Shown piece by piece: positions 18,849-27,861 of a DNA stretch of 49,236 bases. Below the pieces are notes generated by a model. It made no database searches. It had not been told where the DNA came from and saw only the letters and a list, made by a program, of their open reading frames with translations. Source of the stretch: Actinobacteria bacterium 69-20 (GTDB taxonomy: Bacteria; Actinomycetota; Actinomycetes; Mycobacteriales; Nakamurellaceae). The position numbers were made by a program, and so were the translations under genes. The stretch is from the NCBI GenBank assembly GCA_001897425.1, contig MKSW01000003.1, positions 327,661 through 376,896 on the forward strand, read 5' to 3'. Every line of letters starts with the position of its first letter. Positions within the stretch are counted from its first letter, which is position 1.

Positions 18849-19655
18849 ATGGGCACCATGACCGATATGTCGGAGTACCTGCAGTTGTTCGACCTGACAG
18901 ACCTGCACGCCGTGGTGGTGGGCGCGGGTGGCATCGGGCGAGAAGTCGCGCTGGGCCTGGCCGCGCACGGGGCCAGGGTCACCGTGGCGGACGTCGACGA
19001 AGACGCGGTGCGTCATACGGCAGACGCCTGCGGCGGCGACGCGGCGAGGCTCGACGTCACCGACGCGGCGGCCGTCTCCGACTTCACCGCCGCGCACCCC
19101 GCGCAGATCGTCGTCACCACGGTCGGCATCAACGTACGAAAGCGGCTGGCGGACTACTCGGACGCGGACTTCGCCCGGGTACTCGGGGTGAACCTGGTCG
19201 GCACGTTCAACCTCATCCGCCGGTACGGACCGGCGATGGCCGGTCTCGGCGGGGGATCGTTCATCGCCTTCACCTCCATCCGCGCTACGACGGTCGAGCC
19301 GGGTCAGGGCGCCTACGCCGCGACCAAGGCGGGGATGCAGCAGCTGCTGCGCACCGCGGCCGCCGAGTTCGGGCCCGACGGTGTGCGCTTCAACGCGATC
19401 GCGCCCGGTGTGGTCGACACGCCGCTCACCACGCAGATCCGTTCGGATCCGGCGTGGGGCGATGCCTATGCCGCCAAGTCGGCCCTCGGCCGCTGGGCCG
19501 ATCCCGGCGAGATGGTCGGCGCCGCAGTCTTTCTCGCGTCGGATGCGGCCTCGTACGTCACCGGCTCGGTGCTCTACGTCGACGGTGGATGGACGGCCGT
19601 CGACGGGCGGTTCGACCCGTTCGCCGCGCACTCAGGCGAACCCTCGCTTTACTGA
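18849..19655 (+). CDS. SDR-family oxidoreductase
   Basis: A classical short-chain dehydrogenase of 268 residues with cofactor motif GAGGIG (25-30) and catalytic S143, Y156 and K160 (YAATK). The first cofactor-strand Gly pattern is GxGGIG, not TGGxxGIG. D48 in VADVD points to NAD over NADP (inference). The start could equally be ATG at 18858, which has AAGGA 8 bases upstream. It follows the M20 hydrolase by 46 bases and probably oxidises a hydroxy acid or polyol released in the same pathway. The substrate is unknown. Confidence 0.85.
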   Translation: MGTMTDMSEYLQLFDLTDLHAVVVGAGGIGREVALGLAAHGARVTVADVDEDAVRHTADACGGDAARLDVTDAAAVSDFTAAHPAQIVVTTVGINVRKRLADYSDADFARVLGVNLVGTFNLIRRYGPAMAGLGGGSFIAFTSIRATTVEPGQGAYAATKAGMQQLLRTAAAEFGPDGVRFNAIAPGVVDTPLTTQIRSDPAWGDAYAAKSALGRWADPGEMVGAAVFLASDAASYVTGSVLYVDGGWTAVDGRFDPFAAHSGEPSLY

Positions 19656-19692
19656 ATTGTTACAGCCCAGGGCCGTTTGGCAGTTGCGCATC

Positions 19693-19716
19693 GCCGATGA
19701 AAGCGCTTTCATCGGC
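19693..19716. promoter_or_regulatory. 24-bp perfect palindrome, probable LacI-family operator
   Basis: The half-site GCCGATGAAAGC followed at once by its reverse complement gives a 24-bp perfect dyad centred on the GC of AAAGCGCTTT. This matches the form of LacI/GalR-family operators, which have a central CG or GC. It lies 57 bases before the sugar-binding lipoprotein gene, and a LacI-family repressor is encoded at the end of the same cluster. It is thus the likely operator controlling the importer. Confidence 0.8.
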
Positions 19717-19721
19717 AGATG

Positions 19722-19743
19722 CACCGTGAAGCCCTTCACGGTG
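19722..19743. promoter_or_regulatory. Second inverted repeat in the leader of the sugar-binding protein gene
   Basis: CACCGTGAAG, a CC spacer and CTTCACGGTG form a 10-bp-arm dyad, 5 bases after the 24-bp palindrome and 29 bases before the start codon. It may be a second protein site or an mRNA hairpin near the ribosome binding site. A 2-base loop would strain an RNA hairpin, which favours a protein-binding site. Confidence 0.5.
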
Positions 19744-19772
19744 GACCACGACTCGAAACGGAGGTCGGCCGC

Positions 19773-21254
19773 GTGGCACGACTATCGACACGGCGAATGA
19801 TGGCCGCAATCGCGGGCATCGGTGCTGCCGCGCTCGTCATCAGCGCGTGTGGCAGTAGCGGGACGGGCAACCCGGGCAGCAGCCAGAGTTCGTCCCAGAG
19901 CAGCTCGTCACAGGGCGGTTCGTCATCGGAGCAGTCCTCCCAGAGCAGCGGCGGCAGCACCGAAAGCACCTCGAGCGGTTCGGGCGGCTCCGGTGATGCG
20001 GCCGCCGGTGACGACAACACCTGGTGCGACAGCATCAAGCAGAACTGGCCGGACATCAAGGGCAAGTCGGTCACGATCTACTCGTCCATCACCGGCGACG
20101 AGGCGACGTCCTTGAAGGAGTCCTGGAAGGACTTCACCGACTGCACCGGCGCCACCATCAAGTTCAACTCCGACAAGAACTTCGAGCAGCAGATCGTCGT
20201 CCAGGCCCGGTCGGGTAACCCGCCGGATCTCGCCTTCGTCCCGCAGCCCGGGCTGCTGCAGACCTTGGTCTCCACCGGCAAGACCGTCCCGGCGCCCGCG
20301 CAGGTCGAGGCGAACGTCGACAAGTACTGGGATCCGGGTTGGAAGACCTACGCCACCGTCAACGGCAAGTTCTACGGCGCGCCGCTCGGCGCGAACGTGA
20401 AGTCCCTCGTCTGGTACTCGCCGAAGATGTTCAAGGCTGCCGGGTACCAGGTGCCGCAGACCTGGGACGACATGATCAAGCTGTCCGACACCATCGCCGC
20501 GGCGGGTGACGTGAAGCCGTGGTGCGCCGGCATCGCCTCCGGTAATGCCACCGGCTGGCCGGCGACGGACTGGCTCGAAGAGGTCGTACTGCGGTCCGCC
20601 GGGCCCCAGGTGTACGACGACTGGGTTGCGGGCAAGGTCAAGTTCACCGATCAGCCGATCGCCGACGCGCTCGCGAAGGTCGGATCGATCCTGAAGAACC
20701 CCAAGTACGTGAACGGGGGTCTGGGCGACGTCAAGTCGATCGCCACGACGGACTTCGACAAGGCAGGCGCGCCGATCCTGTCCGGCAAGTGCTACATGAT
20801 GCAGATGGCCAGCTTCTACACCTGGCCGGCCGGCACCAAGGTCGCCGAGGACGGTGACGTGTACGCGTTCTACGAGCCGGCCATGAGCGACCAGTTCGGC
20901 AAGCCCGTCGAGGTCGGTGGCGAGTTCGTCGTCGCTTTCGACACCAAGCCGGAGGTCCAGGCGGTGCAGTTCTACCTGTCCACGGCGCACTGGGCGAACA
21001 ACCAGTCGAAGGCATCGGCATCCCGCATCTCCGCGAACAAGGGCCTGAAGATCGAGAACGTGCAGGGAGCCATCAACAAGCTGTCGGTCTCGATCCTGCA
21101 GGACAAGGCCGCGGTGTCCCGCTTCGACGCGTCGGACCTGATGCCGGCCGCGGTCGGCTCCGGTGCGGAGTGGACGCAGCTCACCTCGTGGATCACCGGG
21201 CAGGACGATGCGACGACGCTCAAGGCCATTCAGGACGCGTGGCCCGCGAGCTGA
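19773..21254 (+). CDS. Carbohydrate ABC transporter substrate-binding lipoprotein, AglE-like
   Basis: The 493-residue product has a lipoprotein signal with lipobox ISAC (Cys26), a long Ser/Gln/Gly tether (about 27-90) and a type 1 sugar-binding fold with the segments GNPPDLAFVPQPG and YGAPLGANVKSLVWYSP. I relate it to alpha-glucoside binders (AglE) by these segments and by the two permeases that follow; this was not searched. The GTG start at 19773 has GGAGG 8 bases upstream. A start at 19719 would put 18 non-signal residues first. Expression is probably controlled by the palindromes just upstream. Confidence 0.88.
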   Translation: MARLSTRRMMAAIAGIGAAALVISACGSSGTGNPGSSQSSSQSSSSQGGSSSEQSSQSSGGSTESTSSGSGGSGDAAAGDDNTWCDSIKQNWPDIKGKSVTIYSSITGDEATSLKESWKDFTDCTGATIKFNSDKNFEQQIVVQARSGNPPDLAFVPQPGLLQTLVSTGKTVPAPAQVEANVDKYWDPGWKTYATVNGKFYGAPLGANVKSLVWYSPKMFKAAGYQVPQTWDDMIKLSDTIAAAGDVKPWCAGIASGNATGWPATDWLEEVVLRSAGPQVYDDWVAGKVKFTDQPIADALAKVGSILKNPKYVNGGLGDVKSIATTDFDKAGAPILSGKCYMMQMASFYTWPAGTKVAEDGDVYAFYEPAMSDQFGKPVEVGGEFVVAFDTKPEVQAVQFYLSTAHWANNQSKASASRISANKGLKIENVQGAINKLSVSILQDKAAVSRFDASDLMPAAVGSGAEWTQLTSWITGQDDATTLKAIQDAWPAS

Positions 21255-21423
21255 TATCGCTGATGTGACAGTCGTTCCGCCGATGCGCCAACGTGTATGA
21301 CGCCGTTCGCGGCGATGCACATGTCGGCAGGACGATGCGCCAGGGGCGGCCGGATCCGCAGTGCGGGTCCGGCCGCCCCACCAGCCCGCAACAACCCCGG
21401 CCCCAGCGAAGGGTGAGACGACC

Positions 21424-22593
21424 GTGACGCAAACGGATGTCGCGAAACCGCCGGTCAGTATGCCGCCCCGCCGATCGAGATCGTGGATCAGCGCGGTCGT
21501 CTGGATCGTCATCGCCGCCCTCGTCGGCGGCGTCATCTACCTCAGCCTCTCGCCGGGCGGGTCGCCGCTGTTGTACAACAGCAGCAACAGCCACTCCTGG
21601 TTCGTCGACATGATCTTCCAACCGGAGACGGTCGCTCAGAAGCTCGTGGTCATGGTGCTGGCCATCGCCGCGTTCCTCGCCGTGATGGCGTTCATCCTGT
21701 GGGTCGTCGACCGCACCTCGGTGCCCAAGGGCGTGCTCATCGCCGGCTTCATCGGCCCGGTCGTCCTCGCGCTCGCGTCGGGCCTGCTGTGGTCCGCGAT
21801 CAAGACGATCATTCAGTCCTTCCAGAAGTTCGACCAGTTCGGGACGGAGATCGGCTGGGCCGGCTGGTCGAACTACGGCCACGTGTTCACGTCCGCGAAC
21901 ACGCACATGCTCATCAACACCGTGGTCTGGATCTTCGTCGTGCCGATCTTCGCGACGATCTTCGGGCTCGTCTATGCGGTACTGGTCGACCGCACCCGGT
22001 TCGAGGCGGCCGCGAAGGCGCTGATCTTCCTGCCGATGGCGATCTCCATGGTGGCCGCGTCGGTCATCTGGAAGTACGTGTACTTCCAGCCGGCGCCGGA
22101 GGGCTCGGCGGAGATCGGCCTGCTGAACTCGATCGTGCGTGCGATCGGCATCACGCCGGTGAACTGGACCGCGGAATACCCGATCGGGACGTTCGCCCTG
22201 ATCGTGGTCATGATCTGGATCCAGACCGGCCTAGCGATGACGCTGCTCTCCGCCTCGATCAAGGCGATCCCCGACGAGATCATCGAGGCGGCACGGATCG
22301 ACGGCGCGTCCGGGTGGCGGCTGTTCCGGTCGATCACCGTGCCGAGCATCCGGCCCACGATCGTCGTCGTGATCACCACCATCGCGATCGCATCGCTCAA
22401 GACCTTCGACATCGTCAACGTGATGGGCAACAACCTCACCGACAACAACATCCTGGCCAACGCCTTCTACAACTGGATGTCCGTGCAGCAGCCCGGATGG
22501 GCCGGGTCGGCCGCCGTGCTCATCTTCGTGGTCGTGATCCCGGTGATCGTCTTCAACGTTCGCCAGATGCGGAAATCGGAGGCCGTCCGATGA
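21424..22593 (+). CDS. Sugar ABC transporter permease, AglF/MalF-like
   Basis: The 389-residue inner-membrane protein has two extra N-terminal membrane segments (about 20-38 and 74-98) before the core permease with about six segments, and the EAA loop IEAARIDGASGWRLFRSITVP. The segments QKFDQFGTEIGWAGWSNYG and VNVMGNNLTDN resemble alpha-glucoside permease AglF. GTG at 21424 is chosen because AAGGGTGAG lies shortly upstream and homologues start near the first membrane segment. It ends inside the ATGA overlap with the next permease. A 169-base gap separates it from the binding protein. Confidence 0.9.
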   Translation: MTQTDVAKPPVSMPPRRSRSWISAVVWIVIAALVGGVIYLSLSPGGSPLLYNSSNSHSWFVDMIFQPETVAQKLVVMVLAIAAFLAVMAFILWVVDRTSVPKGVLIAGFIGPVVLALASGLLWSAIKTIIQSFQKFDQFGTEIGWAGWSNYGHVFTSANTHMLINTVVWIFVVPIFATIFGLVYAVLVDRTRFEAAAKALIFLPMAISMVAASVIWKYVYFQPAPEGSAEIGLLNSIVRAIGITPVNWTAEYPIGTFALIVVMIWIQTGLAMTLLSASIKAIPDEIIEAARIDGASGWRLFRSITVPSIRPTIVVVITTIAIASLKTFDIVNVMGNNLTDNNILANAFYNWMSVQQPGWAGSAAVLIFVVVIPVIVFNVRQMRKSEAVR

Positions 22594-23513
22594 CGACAAC
22601 CCCCACCCTGCCCGTCCCCGCGCCGGTGCAAAGCGGCCGCGCAGCCAAGCTGGCGGTCCGCGCCGAAGCCGCCAAGACGCGCCTGAGCTCGCCGTGGGCG
22701 TCGCTGATCGCGGTCGTCATCGCCGTGCTGTGGACGGTGCCGACGGTCGGCCTGCTGGTCAACTCGACCCGCGGCGAGCCCGGCCCCACCACGTCCGGCT
22801 GGTGGCACCTGTGGGGGATCGGGTCCGGGTTCACGCTCTCGAACTACGTCGACGCGTGGAACGGGAACGGCGGCACACCGCTCTCCGACTACATCCTCAA
22901 TTCGGTCGTCATCACCCTGCCGGCCGTCGTCATGCCGATCACGCTGGCGCTGCTCGCCGCCTACGCGTTCGCCTGGATCGATTTCCGCGGCCGGAACCTG
23001 CTGTTCGTGGCGGTTTTCGTCATGCAGATCGTGCCGATCCAGGTGGCGCTCATCCCGCTGAACACGGTGTACGTGCGGTTCGGCCTCTCCTCGTCGTTCT
23101 GGTCGATCTGGCTCTCGCACACCATCTTCGGGCTGCCGCTCGCGATCTTCCTGCTGCACAACTTCATGAAGGAGATTCCGCCGTCGCTTGTCGAGGCGGC
23201 CCGCGTGGACGGGGCCGGGCACGTTCGGATCTTCACCAGGGTGCTGTTGCCGCTGCTGGTTCCGGCGATCGCGGCGTTCGGCATCTTCCAATTCCTGTGG
23301 GTCTGGAACGATCTGCTCGTGGCGCTCACGTTCTCCGGAGACACGACCCGGCCGATCACCGCCGGGATCCAGCAGTTGACCACCCAGTTCTCCAGCTCCG
23401 GCAACATCCTGCCGTCGGCCGCCATCCTGGCGATGATCGTGCCGCTGATCGTCTTCCTGTCGCTGCAACGGTTCTTCGTACGCGGGCTGCTCGCCGGTTC
23501 GGTCAAGGGCTGA
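22590..23513 (+). CDS. Sugar ABC transporter permease, AglG/MalG-like
   Basis: The 307-residue inner-membrane protein has about six membrane segments and an EAA loop VEAARVDGAGHVRIFTRVLLP. The periplasmic loop ARSTRGEPG-like segment (LLVNSTRGEPGPTTSGWW) is typical of AglG-type subunits. The ATG overlaps the preceding stop by 4 bases. No ATPase gene accompanies the system, so it must use a shared sugar-importer ATPase encoded elsewhere, as MsiK serves several importers in streptomycetes. Confidence 0.92.
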   Translation: MTTTPTLPVPAPVQSGRAAKLAVRAEAAKTRLSSPWASLIAVVIAVLWTVPTVGLLVNSTRGEPGPTTSGWWHLWGIGSGFTLSNYVDAWNGNGGTPLSDYILNSVVITLPAVVMPITLALLAAYAFAWIDFRGRNLLFVAVFVMQIVPIQVALIPLNTVYVRFGLSSSFWSIWLSHTIFGLPLAIFLLHNFMKEIPPSLVEAARVDGAGHVRIFTRVLLPLLVPAIAAFGIFQFLWVWNDLLVALTFSGDTTRPITAGIQQLTTQFSSSGNILPSAAILAMIVPLIVFLSLQRFFVRGLLAGSVKG

Positions 23514-23520
23514 CCACGGC

Positions 23521-24609
23521 GTGGCACGAGGTCCTCGGGCAGACGCGTCCGCGTCGGCTGCGAACAGCAGCGCACGGCCACGGCTCGTCGGCATCGTCGA
23601 TGTGGCAAAGCTCGCGGGCGTCTCCCAGGCGACGGTGTCGCGCGCGCTGCGCGATCACCCCGGGGTCACCGCGCCCACGCGGGAACGGGTGCGGCGGGCC
23701 GCTGCCGAACTGGGCTATGCGCCGTCGGCGTTGGCGGCGGCGCTGGCCCGTGGCCGCAGCAACACCATCGGGGTGGTCGCCCCCTGGACGTCTAGGTGGT
23801 TCTTCGCGACCGTGATCGAGGGCGTCCGCGACGTGGTGTCCGATCACGGGTACGACCTCATGCTCTACCCGATCGGGCCCGACGGCGGCACGGAAACGAC
23901 GCACTTCGAGGCGCTGGCGCTCGACAAGCGGGTCGACGGGGTGATCGGCCTGGCGCTACCGCACGAGCTGCGCGTGGCCGGCACCTTGCGCCGGCTGCCG
24001 ATCGTCACCGTCGGCACCTCGACGCCGGGGATTCCCGGAGTGCAGGTGGACGACACCGAGGTCGGGTACATCGCCACGAAGCACCTGCTCGAGCTGGGGC
24101 ATCGCCGGATCGCGTTCCTCGGTCTGGACCCTGATGACCGGTACGGATTCCGGGTCGCCGACGATCGGTACACCGGGCACTGCGCCGCCCTGCGCGAGGC
24201 GACCCTGCGGCCCGACCCGAGCCTCGTGGTGACCACCGGCTTCCTCGCGGAGGCGGGCGAGGCCGCCCTGGAGGAATTGATGATCCGGGCCGATTGGCGA
24301 ACGGCGGACCTGCCGACGGCCGTCGTGGCGGTGAGCGATGAGCTCGCCATCGGCGTGATCCATGCGGCACGCCAGTGGGGAGTCCGTGTGCCGCAGGACC
24401 TTTCGGTGATCGGCGTCGACAACCACGACATGGCACAGTTTTTCGACCTGACCACCGTCTCCCAGCCGGTGATCGAACAGGGCCGGCTCGCGGCCGAGAT
24501 CCTATGGGAGCTCATGCACTCCGGGCGTATGCCCGATCCCGAGGTCACCCGGCTCGCGCCGGGCCTCATCGTCCGGGACAGCACGGCCGGTCCGCGGGCC
24601 GGCATCTGA
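23521..24609 (+). CDS. LacI-family transcriptional regulator
   Basis: The 362-residue product has a 20-residue unstructured lead, then the LacI HTH and hinge (about 24-70: IVDVAKLAGVSQATVSRALR), then a periplasmic-binding-like sensor domain with GVDNHDMAQFFD near the end. It lies 7 bases after the AglG-like permease, so it is in the operon it probably controls. The likely operator is the 24-bp palindrome at 19693-19716. The expected inducer is the imported sugar or a breakdown product. The start is GTG at 23521; the HTH begins unusually far from it. Confidence 0.9.
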   Translation: MARGPRADASASAANSSARPRLVGIVDVAKLAGVSQATVSRALRDHPGVTAPTRERVRRAAAELGYAPSALAAALARGRSNTIGVVAPWTSRWFFATVIEGVRDVVSDHGYDLMLYPIGPDGGTETTHFEALALDKRVDGVIGLALPHELRVAGTLRRLPIVTVGTSTPGIPGVQVDDTEVGYIATKHLLELGHRRIAFLGLDPDDRYGFRVADDRYTGHCAALREATLRPDPSLVVTTGFLAEAGEAALEELMIRADWRTADLPTAVVAVSDELAIGVIHAARQWGVRVPQDLSVIGVDNHDMAQFFDLTTVSQPVIEQGRLAAEILWELMHSGRMPDPEVTRLAPGLIVRDSTAGPRAGI

Positions 24610-24626
24610 TCGCACCGGTACGATCT

Positions 24627-24725
24627 CACCGTGAGCGAGACCGTAGGGAGGCAGGCCCGTCGCGACGGAGTCGCAGGGCCGCCGAGCGGAGTGTCGAGCG
24701 AACAATTGGGCACCGTGAGCGAGAC
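24627..24725. repeat. 15-bp direct repeat carrying two alternative MarR start codons
   Basis: The 15 bases at 24627-24641 recur exactly at 24711-24725 (CACCGTGAGCGAGAC), 84 bases (28 codons) apart and in the same frame. Both copies contain a GTG followed by codons for Ser-Glu-Thr. The region between looks like a duplicated or inserted N-terminal leader of the MarR gene. Confidence 0.75.
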
Positions 24726-25218
24726 ACGGTGGCTGGACGAGCGGGAGGCAGCCGCGTGGCGGGCCGTCCGCGACCTCGGCCAGCCGTTGTGGACCGCGCT
24801 CGGCCGCGACCTGCAGCGTGAATGCGGGCTGTCGATGGCCGACTACCAAGTGCTCGTGGTGCTCAGCGAGAGCGCGTCCGACCGCCTGGCGTACCGCGAG
24901 CTGGCGGACGCCACCGGCTGGGAGAAGAGCCGGCTGTCGCACCATCTCACGCGCATGGAGGCGCGCGGTCTGGTGCGGCGCGCGGAAAACGATGACGACG
25001 GCCGGTGCGCGAACATCGTGCTGACCGCCCAGGGACGGCAGGTCATCGAGACCGCGGCACCGGGGCACGTCGCGTCCGTACGGCGGCTGCTGATCGACCG
25101 GCTGTCCGCGGAGCAGCTGGATCTGCTCATCACGATCGGCGAGCAGGTCCGCGCCGCTGTGTCCGGCCCCTGCGCGGAACCGGCGGGCGCGAATCCGGCG
25201 CCGGCGCTGGGGTGCTGA
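24631..25218 (+). CDS. MarR-family transcriptional regulator
   Basis: The product is 195 residues from GTG 24631, or 167 from the repeated GTG at 24715. The winged HTH is clear: YRELADATGWEKSRLSHHLTRMEARGLVRR, with the wing Asp/Arg DDDGRCANIVLT. MarR proteins respond to small phenolic or lipophilic ligands. The first 28 residues are low in family character, so 24715 may be the true start. It lies 21 bases after lacI and 6 bases before the glycosidase gene, so it is probably cotranscribed with both. Its target is unknown. Confidence 0.87.
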   Translation: MSETVGRQARRDGVAGPPSGVSSEQLGTVSETRWLDEREAAAWRAVRDLGQPLWTALGRDLQRECGLSMADYQVLVVLSESASDRLAYRELADATGWEKSRLSHHLTRMEARGLVRRAENDDDGRCANIVLTAQGRQVIETAAPGHVASVRRLLIDRLSAEQLDLLITIGEQVRAAVSGPCAEPAGANPAPALGC

Positions 25219-25224
25219 GGGGCC

Positions 25225-27861
25225 GTGGCCGACCCGCTCGCGAATGCCGAGACCATACGGCTCGCCGCCGCAGATGCGGGGGAGGAGCCGTGGCGGCGGT
25301 GGGGTCCGTACGTCGCCGAGCGGGCCTGGGGCGGCGTCCGCGAGGACTACTCCGCGGACGGCGATGCCTGGGCGTCGTTCCCGTTCGACCACGCCGTGTC
25401 TCGCGCGTACCGATGGAACGAGGACGGGCTGTCGGCGTGGTCCGACGACCAGCAGCGCCTCTGCCTCGGCATCGCGCTGTGGAACGGGTATGACGCTGTT
25501 CTGAAGGAGCGCTACTTCGGCCTGGCGGGGCCGCAGGGCAACCACGGCGAGGACGCGAAGGATTACTGGTGGTACTGCGAGGCGACCCCCACGCACTCGT
25601 ATCAGCGCAACCGATATGCCTACCCGCTCAGCGCCTTTCCCTACGATCGCCTGGTCGCCGAGAACGCGTCGCGGGACCGGAGCCAACCTGAGTTCGAGCT
25701 GATCGACACCGGGATCTTCGCGGACGAGAACTACGTCATGGTCACCAGCGAATGGGCCAAGGCCGGGCCGGCCGACATCTGCCTGGTGATCGACGTGGAG
25801 AACCGCTCGGCGACCGCCGCCAGGATCCACGTGCTACCGACCGCATGGTTCCGCAATACGTGGTCCTGGGACGAGCCGCCGCCGAGCCGCCCGCGCCTCT
25901 GGGCCGACGGCGACGCGATGCGCGGCCACCACGACGGCCTGGGCGAGTTCGTGGTGCGCAGCGTCGCCGATCGGTACACAGCGACGGATGCCGGCGACCG
26001 ACTTCTGTTCTGCGACAACGACACCAACGTGCGCAAGCTGTACGGCGCCGATGTCTGGGCCGAGCGTCCCGCGGCACCGTTCCCGAAGGACGGGATCAAC
26101 GACCACGTGGTGCACGGCGCGCACAGTGTGAACCCGGACCGGGAGGGCACCAAGGCGGCCTTCCATCACGTGCTCGACATCCCGCCGCACGAGCATCGGC
26201 ACGTCCGGGTGCGGTTGACGATCGGCCCCGAGACCGATCCGGCCCCGGCCGTGGGAGATCCGGCATGGGGCGCGGCAGTGGACAGCGTCATAAACGTTCG
26301 CCGCACCGAGTCGGAGGCGTATTGGCGAACGGTATTCGCCCGGCTGGCACCGGAGCAGGCGCACGTCGCCCGGCAGGCGATGGCAGGCCTTTTGTGCAGC
26401 AAGCAGTACTACGACTACGACGTGCGACGGTGGCTGGCCGGCGATCCGGCCCAGCCGAAACCGCCGGACGGGCACGCGGCCGTGCGCAATGCGGCGTGGC
26501 CGTATCTGGTCGCTGACGACGTGATCCTGATGCCCGATCCGTGGGAGTACCCCTGGTTCGCCGCATGGGATCTCGCGTACCACTGCATGGCGCTGGCGCT
26601 GGTCGACCCGCAGCTCGCAAAGCGGCAACTCCTGCTGCTTCTCGGCGAGCGCTACATGCACCCGAGCGGCGACATCCCGGCGTACGAGTGGAACCTCTCG
26701 GACACCAACCCGCCGGTACACGCCTGGGCGGCGCTGCAGATCTTCTACATCGACGGCGCCACCGACACCGACTTCCTCGAACGTGCCATGCACAAGCTGC
26801 TGCTGAACTTCACCTGGTGGGTCAACCGCAAGGACACCGAGGGCAACAACCTGTTCGAGGGGGGATTTCTCGGGCTGGACAACATCGGCGCGTTCGACCG
26901 CTCGACGCCGCTCCCGGACGGCGCGGTGTACGAGCAGAGCGACGGCACGGCGTGGATGGCCATGTACTGCCTGGACATGCTGCGCATCGCGCTGACCCTC
27001 GCACGCCGGGACCACACGTACGACGACCTGGCCGTGAAGTTCTTCACCCATTTCTGCTACATCGCTTCGGCGGCAGACGATCTCGGGCTGTGGGACGCGA
27101 GCGACGGGTTTTTCTACGACCAGCTGCGGCTGGCCAACGGGGCCACCACGTCGGTCAAGATCCGCTCTGTGGTCGGCCTCATGCCGCTGGCGGCGGTGAC
27201 CCAACTTGACGACGAGCTCACCGCGTCCATCCCCTCGCTCGCCGCGCGGCTCGCGTGGATGCAAGACCGCCGGCCGGAGGTCATGGACATGGTGCGCACC
27301 GATGCGGACGGCACCCCGCGGCTGCTGGCGATGGTGCGCCCCGAGCAGCTTCCGTCCGTGCTGCGCACGATGCTCGATCCGGCCGAGTTCCTGTCGGACC
27401 ACGGTCTGCGCAGCATGTCGGCCGTACATCGCGACCACCCGGCGTCCGTCGCCGTGGACGGCCAGGTGATGCAGGTGGACTACGAGCCGGCCGAATCGCG
27501 CACGCCGCTGTTCGGCGGTAACTCCAACTGGCGCGGGCCGGTGTGGTTCCCGGTCAACGCGCTGCTGATCAGCGCGCTGCGGCGGTTCGCGGCCGGCGGC
27601 GCGGAGCCGGTGGAGTTCCCGACCGGATCGGGGGTGACGATGCCGCTCGGCGAGATCGCGGACGCGCTGGCCGGCCGCCTCATGACGCTGTTCGTGCCGG
27701 GGCCGGACGGCGTGCGTCCGTGCCAGCGGGGGCTTCCGTGGCAGGATGACGTGCTGTTCAACGAATACTTCCACGGGGATACCGGGGCCGGGCTCGGCGC
27801 GAGCCACCAGACCGGGTGGACCGCCATGATCGCCCTGTTGGCGCTCGGCCTGCCGAACTGA
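25225..27861 (+). CDS. GH63-type glucosidase (MGH1-like, large form)
   Basis: The 878-residue cytoplasmic enzyme has no signal peptide. It opens with the conserved block WGPYVAERAWGGVRED (26-41) followed by YSADGDAW, and has NHGEDAKDYWWY, an (alpha/alpha)6 barrel region with PDPWEYPWFAAWD and GGNSNWRGPVWFPVN, and a C-terminal FNEYFHGDTGAGLGASHQTGW. These are features of the GH63-related family often annotated as glucosidase or mannosylglycerate-hydrolase-like. It is the last gene of the sugar-uptake cluster, so it probably hydrolyses the imported alpha-glucoside. The exact glycosidic bond cannot be read from sequence. GTG start, 6 bases after marR. Confidence 0.88.
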   Translation: MADPLANAETIRLAAADAGEEPWRRWGPYVAERAWGGVREDYSADGDAWASFPFDHAVSRAYRWNEDGLSAWSDDQQRLCLGIALWNGYDAVLKERYFGLAGPQGNHGEDAKDYWWYCEATPTHSYQRNRYAYPLSAFPYDRLVAENASRDRSQPEFELIDTGIFADENYVMVTSEWAKAGPADICLVIDVENRSATAARIHVLPTAWFRNTWSWDEPPPSRPRLWADGDAMRGHHDGLGEFVVRSVADRYTATDAGDRLLFCDNDTNVRKLYGADVWAERPAAPFPKDGINDHVVHGAHSVNPDREGTKAAFHHVLDIPPHEHRHVRVRLTIGPETDPAPAVGDPAWGAAVDSVINVRRTESEAYWRTVFARLAPEQAHVARQAMAGLLCSKQYYDYDVRRWLAGDPAQPKPPDGHAAVRNAAWPYLVADDVILMPDPWEYPWFAAWDLAYHCMALALVDPQLAKRQLLLLLGERYMHPSGDIPAYEWNLSDTNPPVHAWAALQIFYIDGATDTDFLERAMHKLLLNFTWWVNRKDTEGNNLFEGGFLGLDNIGAFDRSTPLPDGAVYEQSDGTAWMAMYCLDMLRIALTLARRDHTYDDLAVKFFTHFCYIASAADDLGLWDASDGFFYDQLRLANGATTSVKIRSVVGLMPLAAVTQLDDELTASIPSLAARLAWMQDRRPEVMDMVRTDADGTPRLLAMVRPEQLPSVLRTMLDPAEFLSDHGLRSMSAVHRDHPASVAVDGQVMQVDYEPAESRTPLFGGNSNWRGPVWFPVNALLISALRRFAAGGAEPVEFPTGSGVTMPLGEIADALAGRLMTLFVPGPDGVRPCQRGLPWQDDVLFNEYFHGDTGAGLGASHQTGWTAMIALLALGLPN

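Noticed and set aside
21483-23513. Long plus-strand frame fused to the AglG-like permease
   Set aside because: The first part is an Arg/Asp-rich shadow of the AglF-like gene; only the part from 22590 has permease sequence and the ATGA overlap fixes its start.
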